DNA of 15,828 nt, taken from Holophaga sp. GTDB taxonomy: Bacteria; Acidobacteriota; Holophagae; Holophagales; Holophagaceae. How positions within the stretch are numbered: the first letter of the stretch is position 1; every line of letters begins with the position of its first letter. Below are positions 5,841 to 11,240 of the stretch, piece after piece. The notes below the pieces were generated by a model. The model was given only the letters and a program-made list of their open reading frames with translations, was not told the DNA's origin and did no database searches. Where the stretch lies: contig JAUYES010000540.1 in the NCBI GenBank assembly GCA_030691225.1, forward strand, positions 1-15,828, written 5' to 3'. Position numbers and translations under genes: made by a program.

Positions 5841-6266
5841 ATGCCCACAAACACCCATTTGCACCCAAAACCGCACAGAAGCACCAGGGCCGCGCGAAAG
5901 CGGGGCAGGGGGGGTATGGGATGCTTCGGCCCGGCCCCAGGTCAGGTGAGGCTGGCCACTTCGCAGGGGGTTGTTCCGCTGGCCCGTGTGCCGGAGCGTT
6001 TGGGGTGGTGGCGCATTGGCGCGGACTTCAGCGATGGCGAGCCTTCCTGGGGTGCGTGTTACGCACTACGCACCCCAGTTCGCAGGGGGTCAAAAATCAG
6101 GGTCCGGTGCGAAGTTGCGCTGTGGCGGAAGCTTGATGGTTGTCTTGTCCACTTCAGGCGAATCCTTTTGCTGTGTTCCCCTTCCAGCGCCCAGGGAAAC
6201 ATCGACTCGATACGGCAGGCTGCCTTTGAAGGGTCGAGAATTTGCGAGGACAGGGGCGCATCATGA
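5841..6266 (+). CDS. Hypothetical basic protein upstream of recombinase
   Basis: The ATG at 5841 has GGGGGAGAT directly upstream; a second ATG at 5826 is in frame but lacks such a site. The product is about 141 residues, with a basic N-terminus (HPKPHRSTRAARKRGRGG), a middle with coding-like third positions (QVRLATSQGVVPLARVPERL and WWRIGADFSDGEPSWG), and a less convincing C-terminal third. The stop overlaps the recombinase ATG (ATGA), which supports coupling and reality. No family recognised. Two other frames are also open here, so it may be wrong in detail. If it is not a gene, 5772-6262 would be a non-coding stretch with no other structure I can see. Confidence 0.45.
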   Translation: MPTNTHLHPKPHRSTRAARKRGRGGMGCFGPAPGQVRLATSQGVVPLARVPERLGWWRIGADFSDGEPSWGACYALRTPVRRGSKIRVRCEVALWRKLDGCLVHFRRILLLCSPSSAQGNIDSIRQAAFEGSRICEDRGAS

Positions 6267-6898
6267 AAGGCTGCCGGCCCCTTGAAATGATCGAGGTTCA
6301 CCGTGCGCTGGAGCTGTTGCGCCTGAATCGCACGCGCTTGGCCATGCGCGACCGCTGCCTTTTGCTGGTTGGGCTGAACACGGGCTTCCGCATCAGCGAG
6401 CTGCTTTCCCTGCGCGTGGGCGATGTGTGGCGCGATGGCCGCATGCTGGAGCGCGTTGTGGTTGAGCGCAAACACATGAAGGGCAAGCACAGCTCGCGCG
6501 ATGTGGAGCTGAACGACGCGGCCTTGTGCGCCATTCGCGCATGGCTGCCGGTGCTGTTCAACTGGCGCGGCGCCGGGGATGACCTGTACCTGTTCCAGAG
6601 CACCAAGGGCGGCAGGCTGACGCGCCAGCAGGCCGGGCGCATTATTTCCGGCCTGGCGCAGGAGCTTGGCTTCCCGCCCAGGATAGCCACGCACAGCCTG
6701 CGCAAGACCTTCGCCGCCACGGTGTACGCGGACGAGCTGAACCACTGGCGGCCCGGTCAGGTGGAGCCCATCCGCGTGACAAAGTTCGCACTGGGGCACG
6801 CCAGCGTCGAAACCACGGAAAGCTATCTCGGGGTGAACGAAGCGTGTGTGAACCGGGCCGTGCGTCGCTTGAACATCGGAGGCAGCCGTGAAGATTGA
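6263..6898 (+). CDS. Minimal tyrosine recombinase (integrase catalytic domain)
   Basis: 211 residues, essentially only the catalytic domain of phage integrases/XerCD-type recombinases. The full active-site set is visible: Arg43 (TGFRISELLSLRVGD), a lysine in the beta-hairpin (KHMKGKH, 70-76), His144 and Arg147 (THSLRKTF), His179 (LGHASVETTESY) and the nucleophile Tyr188. The N-terminal arm-binding and core-binding (SAM-like) domains of ordinary integrases are absent. The ATG at 6263 overlaps the previous stop, with AGGGG upstream. Its location in the middle of the early operon, with excisionase-like HTH genes behind it, suggests either prophage integration/excision or dimer resolution. No att site is recognisable nearby. 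Confidence 0.85.
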   Translation: MKGCRPLEMIEVHRALELLRLNRTRLAMRDRCLLLVGLNTGFRISELLSLRVGDVWRDGRMLERVVVERKHMKGKHSSRDVELNDAALCAIRAWLPVLFNWRGAGDDLYLFQSTKGGRLTRQQAGRIISGLAQELGFPPRIATHSLRKTFAATVYADELNHWRPGQVEPIRVTKFALGHASVETTESYLGVNEACVNRAVRRLNIGGSRED

Positions 6899-7181
6899 AC
6901 CGATTGTGCCCGAGGTCCAGGGCTGGGACACCATTGAAACGCAGGAGTTCTACACCCTGCGCGAGGTGGGCAAGATCCTGCGCATGAGCAAGAAGCACGT
7001 GTACCAGCGGCTCATACGCCGCAAGGTGAAGGTGGGCGGCAAGGTGCAGCACCGCACGCGCCTGCGCCACCACCAGGACGGCCCCGGTGCGGAGATCCTG
7101 GTGCGGCACCGCGACCTGCTGGCCTATGTGGAGGCCATGGCCGTGAACGTGGACCCGGAAATGGAGGGCAAGAAGCCATGA
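6888..7181 (+). CDS. Excisionase-like HTH protein 1
   Basis: 97 residues, GTG start at 6888 with GGAGG seven bases upstream, overlapping the recombinase stop by 11 nt. Residues EFYTLREVGKILRMSKKHVY with QRLIRRKVK form a MerR/excisionase-type winged helix-turn-helix. A hairpin (VQHRTRLRHH) is followed by EILVRHRDLLAYVEAM, matching the 'binding site then helix' ending of HTH_17 domains. Coupling to the recombinase fits a recombination directionality factor, but a transcription factor cannot be excluded. Confidence 0.68.
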   Translation: MKIEPIVPEVQGWDTIETQEFYTLREVGKILRMSKKHVYQRLIRRKVKVGGKVQHRTRLRHHQDGPGAEILVRHRDLLAYVEAMAVNVDPEMEGKKP

Positions 7182-7393
7182 CCCAGCATATAGCCATCAA
7201 GGGCACCGTTGCCATTGCCAAGGCCGTTGGCCTGAACCGCAAGGACATTGGCCGCATGGTGCGGGAGAAGAAGCTCCCGGCCTTCAAGCTGGACGGCAAG
7301 AGCTGGGTGGCCTTGCCGGAGGATCTGGAAGCCTGGCTGCGCACGCAGCGCGATCTTGCGTTCGGAGTGGAAGGCGATGCCGACCGTTCGTGA
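7178..7393 (+). CDS. Excisionase-like HTH protein 2
   Basis: 71 residues, ATG at 7178 overlapping the stop of the previous gene (ATGA). It has a compact HTH domain: TVAIAKAVGLNRKDIGRMVR, then KKLPAFKLDGKSWVALPEDL and LEAWLRTQ, the typical layout of small phage DNA-binding proteins of the excisionase/AlpA kind. It is a second, different HTH product in the same coupled set, so one may direct recombination and the other may regulate transcription. Which does what cannot be told from sequence. Confidence 0.65.
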   Translation: MTQHIAIKGTVAIAKAVGLNRKDIGRMVREKKLPAFKLDGKSWVALPEDLEAWLRTQRDLAFGVEGDADRS

Positions 7394-7865
7394 GGATATC
7401 TTGCCTGTTGCTGTTTTCCCGGCTCCGAAGGGGAAAGGCACGTTGAAGCGCGCAAGCGTATTTCCCGCCGAGCATTGGGAAAAGTGGGGCGGGCGGCCTG
7501 GACTGTTCCGCATCATGCTTGGGGAGCAGTGGGTTGTGCGCAAGGACGAGCGCGTGAGCTTCTACACCAAGGCTGGCGTGAAAGAGTTCTACGGACGCTT
7601 CGCCCTTGCAGCCCTGGGCCTGGAAGAGGACGAAACGATCCTGCCTGACATTGCACTGGGCACGAAGATTCTTGTGCTGTCATCCCTGCCGCGCGAGGCT
7701 GGCCAGTCATGGGTGCCGTCGAGGACGCGCTCAATACCGTTCCTGGATGATTCTGGCGAATGGCGCGTATGGATAGCCTTTCGCTCCAAGCCCGTTTTGT
7801 TGGCTGACCTTGCGCCCTTGGAAAACTGCACTGGCTTTCGATTGAATGAGCCGCAACATTCTTAG
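7377..7865 (+). CDS. Hypothetical phage protein
   Basis: 162 residues from the ATG at 7377 (MPTVREDILPV), preceded by GGAAGG and overlapping the end of the HTH gene by 17 nt. The frame is open further upstream, but that part lies over other genes. The protein contains AEHWEKWGGRPGLFRIMLGE, then FYTKAGVKEFYGRFALAALG, and a C-terminal beta-rich part (WRVWIAFRSKPVLLADL). No signal peptide, membrane segment or catalytic motif is seen and I do not recognise the family. It is the last gene of the coupled early run before the non-coding region. Confidence 0.6.
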   Translation: MPTVREDILPVAVFPAPKGKGTLKRASVFPAEHWEKWGGRPGLFRIMLGEQWVVRKDERVSFYTKAGVKEFYGRFALAALGLEEDETILPDIALGTKILVLSSLPREAGQSWVPSRTRSIPFLDDSGEWRVWIAFRSKPVLLADLAPLENCTGFRLNEPQHS

Positions 7866-7992
7866 CATATCCTCCCAACATGTGGTTGTTGGTCTGCTGT
7901 TGTTGCGGCTGAGTTCTCGCAGGAGTTGACAAATAATGAGGAGCGTGGTTTTGAACTAGTGGGAGCTAGTAACTCCCTTAGCAAAGGTCGGA

Positions 7993-8022
7993 CCCACGCC
8001 CGTCAGATTTCGTGGGATTTTT
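7993..8022 (+). terminator. Terminator-like hairpin
   Basis: Stem CCCACG (7993-7998) and CGTGGG (8011-8016) with a 12-base loop, followed by ATTTTT. It lies after the early operon and before rha, and could end early transcripts or act as an attenuator for the downstream gene. The stem is short, so strength is uncertain. Confidence 0.55.
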
Positions 8023-8027
8023 GCTTT

Positions 8028-8131
8028 CCGGCTTGCGGGAAGTGCCTCGGCAATCAGCCGGGTGTGGGATGAATACAATACCCGAAAGGGGAATATTCCC
8101 GCCGTGCCTTTGCGGTTACTAGCACCCGGCT
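8028..8131 (+). ncRNA. Candidate switching RNA element with competing stems
   Basis: AGCCGGGTG (8056-8064) is exactly complementary to CACCCGGCT (8123-8131), closing a ~76-nt element. Inside are CCC-GAAA-GGG (8081-8090, a GNRA-type tetraloop hairpin) and a possible CCGC/GCGG stem. The same AGCCGG can instead pair with CCGGCT at 8028-8033. Two exclusive folds are therefore possible. I do not recognise a known riboswitch class, and no tRNA-like T-loop is present. Confidence 0.35.
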
Positions 8132-8142
8132 ATGCGCTGGCC

Positions 8143-8162
8143 TATGTCGATAGTACGACATA
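8143..8162. promoter_or_regulatory. Dyad upstream of the Rha gene, operator candidate
   Basis: TATGTCG (8143-8149), six-base spacer, CGACATA (8156-8162) form a perfect 7-bp inverted repeat 34 bp before the rha start. Arms contain GTCG/CGAC as does the dyad in the repressor control region, but the spacing differs, so a shared regulator is only a possibility. Confidence 0.4.
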
Positions 8163-8196
8163 TGCAGGCGAGGACTAGTAAAACAAAGGAGTTTGC

Positions 8197-9078
8197 ATGA
8201 CTACAGATCTTACCCCCCTCGTATCCTCTGTCTCTGGTCAACCCGTTGTTTCCAGCCTCACTGTCGCGGAGCATTTTAAAAAACGCCACGATAATGTGAT
8301 GCGCTCCATTGAAGCCTTGAAGTCCGACTTGCCGGAGGATGTCGCTGCCCTCAATTTTGAGGGCAGCGAATACACCGACGCCAGCGGTCGCAAGCTCCCC
8401 GCCTACCACCTGGCGCGGGATGGTTTCTCACTTCTTGCTATGGGGTTTACGGGCAAGAAGGCCCTTGACTGGAAGATAAGGTACATCCAAGCTTTCAACG
8501 CCATGGAGGCGGGGCTGCGCGCCAAGGCGCAACAACTGCCAGCCGAGCGCAAGCTGCTTGAAGACTACGGCTTGCCGCGTCGGCCCTTTTTTACTGGCAA
8601 AGAGGTTGCAGACATTCTGTGTCTGAACCCGGAGACCATCCGAAAGTGGCTGGCCCAGCATCCAGAGCTTCCCGTGCACCAGCAGCGCAGGGGCGCGAAC
8701 GTGCTGATCGCTCGGAAGGACTTGTTACAGTGGATTGTAAATTCTCGTTTGCAATCCCCAAAGCCATTAGAACTCCCGACCGGAAAATGCAGATTGACAA
8801 CGTTTGATCTGTTGACGAACGATGCTGAAGGACGTCATGCCTTCACAAGGTGCAAGGAAGATTTTCTCGCTTGTTGCTATAAGCACTACGATGTGGCCTT
8901 GCAGCGACTCGAAATTGTCGAGAACAAAACCACACATGCTTCTGTTTGGAGTGTTGCCCGCAACCAGCGAAAGGAAGCACTGCGCAACATCTACGATAGT
9001 GCTTGCTTAGCCGCCCATGGTTTAGAACAAGGCTTGCGGGAATCCGCAGATTTTGCCCTGTTCATGAGTCGCATTTAG
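8197..9078 (+). CDS. Rha-family phage regulator fused to HTH and unknown C-terminal domain
   Basis: 293 residues, ATG at 8197 with AAAGGAG upstream. Residues about 19-104 are a Rha domain (Phage_pRha): SLTVAEHFKKRHDNVMRSIE, then YHLARDGFSLLAMGFTG and WKIRYIQAFNAME. Residues 132-180 form an excisionase/MerR-like HTH (FFTGKEVADILCLNPETIRK, then GANVLIARKDLLQWI). The last ~100 residues are mostly helical, with several cysteines and aromatic residues (FLACCYKHYDVALQRLEI), and are not recognised. Rha proteins are phage regulators, and related domain families include antirepressors. With the repressor lacking its catalytic serine, an antirepressor role is an attractive inference. The gene sits alone between two terminators, like a moron cassette, and its 3' half is more A+T-rich than neighbouring phage genes. 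Confidence 0.8.
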   Translation: MTTDLTPLVSSVSGQPVVSSLTVAEHFKKRHDNVMRSIEALKSDLPEDVAALNFEGSEYTDASGRKLPAYHLARDGFSLLAMGFTGKKALDWKIRYIQAFNAMEAGLRAKAQQLPAERKLLEDYGLPRRPFFTGKEVADILCLNPETIRKWLAQHPELPVHQQRRGANVLIARKDLLQWIVNSRLQSPKPLELPTGKCRLTTFDLLTNDAEGRHAFTRCKEDFLACCYKHYDVALQRLEIVENKTTHASVWSVARNQRKEALRNIYDSACLAAHGLEQGLRESADFALFMSRI

Positions 9079-9100
9079 CTCCTGCCCCCCCCTTTACACG

Positions 9101-9133
9101 GCCCCTTCATGCACGCGCACGGAGGGGCTTTTT
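9101..9133 (+). terminator. Rho-independent terminator after the Rha gene
   Basis: GCCCCTTC (from 9101) pairs with GGAGGGGC (to 9128), 8 bp with one G-U, followed by TTTTT at 9129-9133. It lies 22 bp after the rha stop and separates it from the late lysis genes. Confidence 0.8.
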
Positions 9134-9336
9134 CACGCCTGCCGCGTGGTTCTTCAAAACCTGTCAATAGGAAAGAATGGTCTTTTTTTGTCCATATAGG
9201 TGCCTTTTGTGTCCTTTTGTGTCCGGCCAATTTTTCGGGGGTAGGTTTGTGCCTGTCGCGGAAACCGTTGTTTCCACCTCCCCGCCCCCTGCCCGGCAGT
9301 GCCACGCTGGGCAGAGGGCAAACACCAGGAGGCCGG
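9134..9336 (+). promoter_or_regulatory. Probable late-gene promoter region
   Basis: A non-coding gap after the rha terminator and before the first late gene, where a late promoter should lie. A perfect tandem repeat of the 10-mer CCTTTTGTGT occurs at 9203-9222, preceded by TTTTTTTGTCC, giving repeated TTTTGT(GT)CC words that could be activator sites. No convincing -35/-10 pair can be named, so the promoter is inferred from position. Confidence 0.4.
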
Positions 9337-9879
9337 ATGAAGAATCTTGATATCTGCATGACCTTCACCCTCGGGCCCACCGTCGAGGGCGGTTTTTCCG
9401 ACAACCCATCCGACCCAGGCGGAGCCACCAACCACGGCGTGAGCATCCGCGCCCACCGTGACGACATTGGCGACAAGGACCACGACGGCGACATTGACGC
9501 CGATGATGTGCGTCAGCTGACCCTGGACGACGCCAAGGCCATTTTCGCCGCAGACTATTTCACCCCCTGCAAGGCAGACCTGTTGCCCGCTCCGCTGGCG
9601 CTCATGCTGGTGGACTTCGCTTACAACTCTGGCGTCGGTGTGGCCTGCCGCAGGCTGCAAGACCGCCTGGGCGTTGCCGCAGACGGCAAGATCGGGCCGC
9701 ACACGTGCGCCATCGCCAACACCTTGAGCTCGGACCTCATGCAGGCTGTCATCAACGCGTACGGGGCTTCGCGCCTCGCGTATCTGCGTTCGCTTCCGAC
9801 TTGGCCGAAGTTCGGCAAGGGCTGGGAAACCCGCGTGCTGGCCTGCATGGCTGCGGCGCGCAAACTGGCGGAGGGGTAG
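9337..9879 (+). CDS. GH108-type endolysin with embedded EF-hand loop
   Basis: 180 residues. The ATG at 9337 is preceded by AGGAGG; the frame is open upstream but without coding features. The N-terminus matches glycoside hydrolase family 108 muramidases: VEGGFSDNPSDPGGATNHGV, with Glu17 as predicted catalytic acid. Residues 46-57 are a full EF-hand calcium loop (DKDHDGDIDADD: Asp at 1, 3, 5, 9 and 12, Gly at 6, Ile at 8), placed before LTLDDAKAIFAADYF. The C-terminal part (LMLVDFAYNSGVGVACRRLQ, GVAADGKIGPHT) matches the peptidoglycan-binding PG_binding_3 segment that follows GH108. There is no signal peptide, so export should depend on the holin two genes later. It cleaves the peptidoglycan glycan strand at lysis. 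Confidence 0.88.
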   Translation: MKNLDICMTFTLGPTVEGGFSDNPSDPGGATNHGVSIRAHRDDIGDKDHDGDIDADDVRQLTLDDAKAIFAADYFTPCKADLLPAPLALMLVDFAYNSGVGVACRRLQDRLGVAADGKIGPHTCAIANTLSSDLMQAVINAYGASRLAYLRSLPTWPKFGKGWETRVLACMAAARKLAEG

Positions 9880-9882
9880 GTC

Positions 9883-9996
9883 ATGAGCGCATTTTGGCAG
9901 GGCTTTATGTGGGGCGTTGGCGTTATCGCCGCCCTTGAGGCCGTGGCGGTCTTCGTGTTCCTCAAGATCATGAGCCAAGCCAGGATCACGGGCTAG
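9883..9996 (+). CDS. 37-residue single-span membrane peptide in lysis cassette
   Basis: Short ORF between endolysin and holin: ATG at 9883, three bases after the endolysin stop, with GGAGGGGTAGG upstream, and a stop at 9994-9996 three bases before the holin ATG. The product begins MSAFWQGFMWGVGVIAALEA and continues VAVFVFLKIMSQARITG, one membrane span with a short basic C-terminus. Its tight fit and ribosome-binding site argue that it is real. It could be a holin modulator or accessory lysis peptide, by context only. Confidence 0.6.
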   Translation: MSAFWQGFMWGVGVIAALEAVAVFVFLKIMSQARITG

Positions 9997-9999
9997 GCC

Positions 10000-10359
10000 A
10001 TGGGACTGCTCGACTCTCTCAATCCCTTATCGGCCCTGACCGGGCTTGCCGACAGCGTTATCAAGCGCATCTGGCCCAACAAGGAACTTGCGCAGCAGCA
10101 CACCCACGACGAGGCCATGGGCCAGCAGGCCACCAACACCGCAGAGGCGCAAACCTCCGGCACCGGGGGATTTGTCGGCGTCCTCAAGGCGTGGCGTGGC
10201 TTCATCGGCTGGGCCTGCGGGCTCGGCATGGTGTGGCAGCTCGTCGTGCGTCCCCTGCTCATCGGCATGTTCCCCGGCCACAGCTTCCCCGGCTACGCGG
10301 CGGACGAAATGGCGCTCTTGGGCCGTGTGCTACTCGGCATGCTGGGGCTTGGGGGCTAG
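10000..10359 (+). CDS. Holin (3TM type)
   Basis: 119 residues. A soluble N-terminus contains ADSVIKRIWPNKELAQQ and a Gln/Thr/Ala-rich stretch. Hydrophobic segments GFIGWACGLGMVWQLVVRPL and LLIGMF with a C-terminal LLGRVLLGMLGLGG follow. The pattern IKRIWPNKE...AWRGFIGW...QLVVRPL is that of the three-transmembrane phage holin group (GTA_holin_3TM). It lies directly behind the endolysin and the 37-residue peptide with 3-nt spacings. It is expected to form inner-membrane lesions that release endolysin. Confidence 0.8.
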   Translation: MGLLDSLNPLSALTGLADSVIKRIWPNKELAQQHTHDEAMGQQATNTAEAQTSGTGGFVGVLKAWRGFIGWACGLGMVWQLVVRPLLIGMFPGHSFPGYAADEMALLGRVLLGMLGLGG

Positions 10360-10362
10360 GCC

Positions 10363-10596
10363 GTGAACGTGGAGCAGTTTCTTACCCTGCTGGTGCAGGC
10401 TGTTGTGGGCCTTGTGCTGTGGGGACTCAAGAGCACGCTCTGCGAGCTGCGCAAGGACATTAACGCCCTGCGCGAGACCGTTTGGGAAGACACGGTGCGC
10501 AAGGCTGAGCTTGCCGAGGTCAAGGTCTGCATCAATGAGCTGTTCAGCAAGTTCAACGCATTGGCGCTCAAGTGCGCACAAGAGCACGGGAAATAG
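10363..10596 (+). CDS. Membrane-anchored coiled-coil protein, possible i-spanin-like lysis protein
   Basis: 77 residues, GTG at 10363, three bases after the holin stop. An N-terminal membrane span (FLTLLVQAVVGLVLWGL) is followed by a charged amphipathic helix (LCELRKDINALRETVWEDTV, then KAELAEVKVCINELFSKFNA). This topology is that of an inner-membrane spanin subunit or of small holin-associated proteins. No overlapping lipoprotein (o-spanin) reading frame with a lipobox is seen, so the spanin label is tentative. Confidence 0.6.
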   Translation: MNVEQFLTLLVQAVVGLVLWGLKSTLCELRKDINALRETVWEDTVRKAELAEVKVCINELFSKFNALALKCAQEHGK

Positions 10597-10598
10597 CA

Positions 10599-11240
10599 AT
10601 GGCCAAGCGCTACGACAACGCCACCTGGGAGCAGATCCGCGAGGAGTACCGCGCGGGCGCTCTTTCCGTGCGCGACATCGCCAAGGCCTTTGGCCCCACC
10701 GAGGCGGCCATACGCCTGCGCGCCAAAAAGGACGGCTGGGAGCGCGATCTTTCCGACCAGGTGCGCGCGGCAACCCGCGCCAAGCTGGACAGGTCCGTGG
10801 CCACGCCCGGAGCCCCGCCGTCTGAGATCATCGAAGCGGCCAGCGCACGAAATTTCACCACGCTGCAAGGACACATCAAGCGCCTGGGCAAGCTTGCGGA
10901 GTTTGAGGATCAGCTCATCGAGCGGCTGGAGCAGGGCCTTGCGGACATGGACCGCGTTGGCGAGGCCGAGGGCATCCTCGGACGTCTGGAGAGCTTGGCC
11001 GGGATCGAAAGCCCCAAGGCCATGCAGATGGCCGTGGCCGCGCTGTTCAACCCGGAGGAACTGCGCAGCGAGCTTATGAAGAAGCTCACCCGCTGTTACA
11101 GCGACATCACCGCAGCCGCAGCCAAGCGCATCCAGCTGGAGCGCCAGGCGCTGAACATGGACAAGCCTGAGGACACGGACAAGCAGCTGAGCGGCTTTGT
11201 GTTCCAGGCCCACTTCGACGGGGAGGCCGACCATGCGTGA
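10599..11240 (+). CDS. Terminase small subunit
   Basis: 213 residues, ATG at 10599 just after the previous stop. Residues about 9-50 form a helix-turn-helix (TWEQIREEYRAGALSVRDIA, then FGPTEAAIRLRAKKDGW), the DNA-recognition domain of phage small terminases. The middle is a long helical region for oligomerisation (GHIKRLGKLAEFEDQLIERL). The C-terminal part is helical and acidic at its end (DKPEDTDKQLSGFVFQAHFD). It overlaps the large-terminase start by 8 nt, the usual pairing. It selects phage DNA for packaging. Confidence 0.8.
   Translation: MAKRYDNATWEQIREEYRAGALSVRDIAKAFGPTEAAIRLRAKKDGWERDLSDQVRAATRAKLDRSVATPGAPPSEIIEAASARNFTTLQGHIKRLGKLAEFEDQLIERLEQGLADMDRVGEAEGILGRLESLAGIESPKAMQMAVAALFNPEELRSELMKKLTRCYSDITAAAAKRIQLERQALNMDKPEDTDKQLSGFVFQAHFDGEADHA

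Larger units (their letters stand above)
7866..8196 (+). other. Non-coding, structure-rich region upstream of the Rha gene
   Basis: 331 bp with no convincing gene. It contains TTGACA at 7926-7931 (a perfect -35 word, but no good -10 at the right distance), small dyads at 7955-7977, a terminator-like hairpin at 7993-8022, two mutually exclusive stems sharing 8056-8061, the 12-bp palindrome GGGAATATTCCC at 8089-8100 and the dyad at 8143-8162. The word CTAGTAA occurs at 7966 and 8175, and inverted at 8116. It probably contains the leader and control region of the downstream regulator. Confidence 0.6.

Noticed and set aside
6059..6934. 291-codon minus-strand frame over the recombinase
   Set aside because: The plus-strand recombinase has all catalytic residues; the antisense frame has no domain.
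7248..7376. Upstream extension of the hypothetical protein at 7377-7865
   Set aside because: The extension lies entirely over the HTH gene in another frame, while the ATG at 7377 has a ribosome site; the extension is a shadow.
8028..8131. A tRNA gene in the structured region
   Set aside because: Closing stem is 9 bp and there is no T-loop GTTCGA-like sequence or anticodon arm of the right size.
7866..8196. Retron or diversity-generating retroelement non-coding part
   Set aside because: No reverse-transcriptase gene is present in the window, and no template/variable repeat pair was seen, although BPP-1-like phages can carry such elements.
9109..9336. N-terminal extension of the endolysin
   Set aside because: It would include the terminator and the T-rich region; the ATG at 9337 has AGGAGG directly upstream and matches the family's N-terminus.
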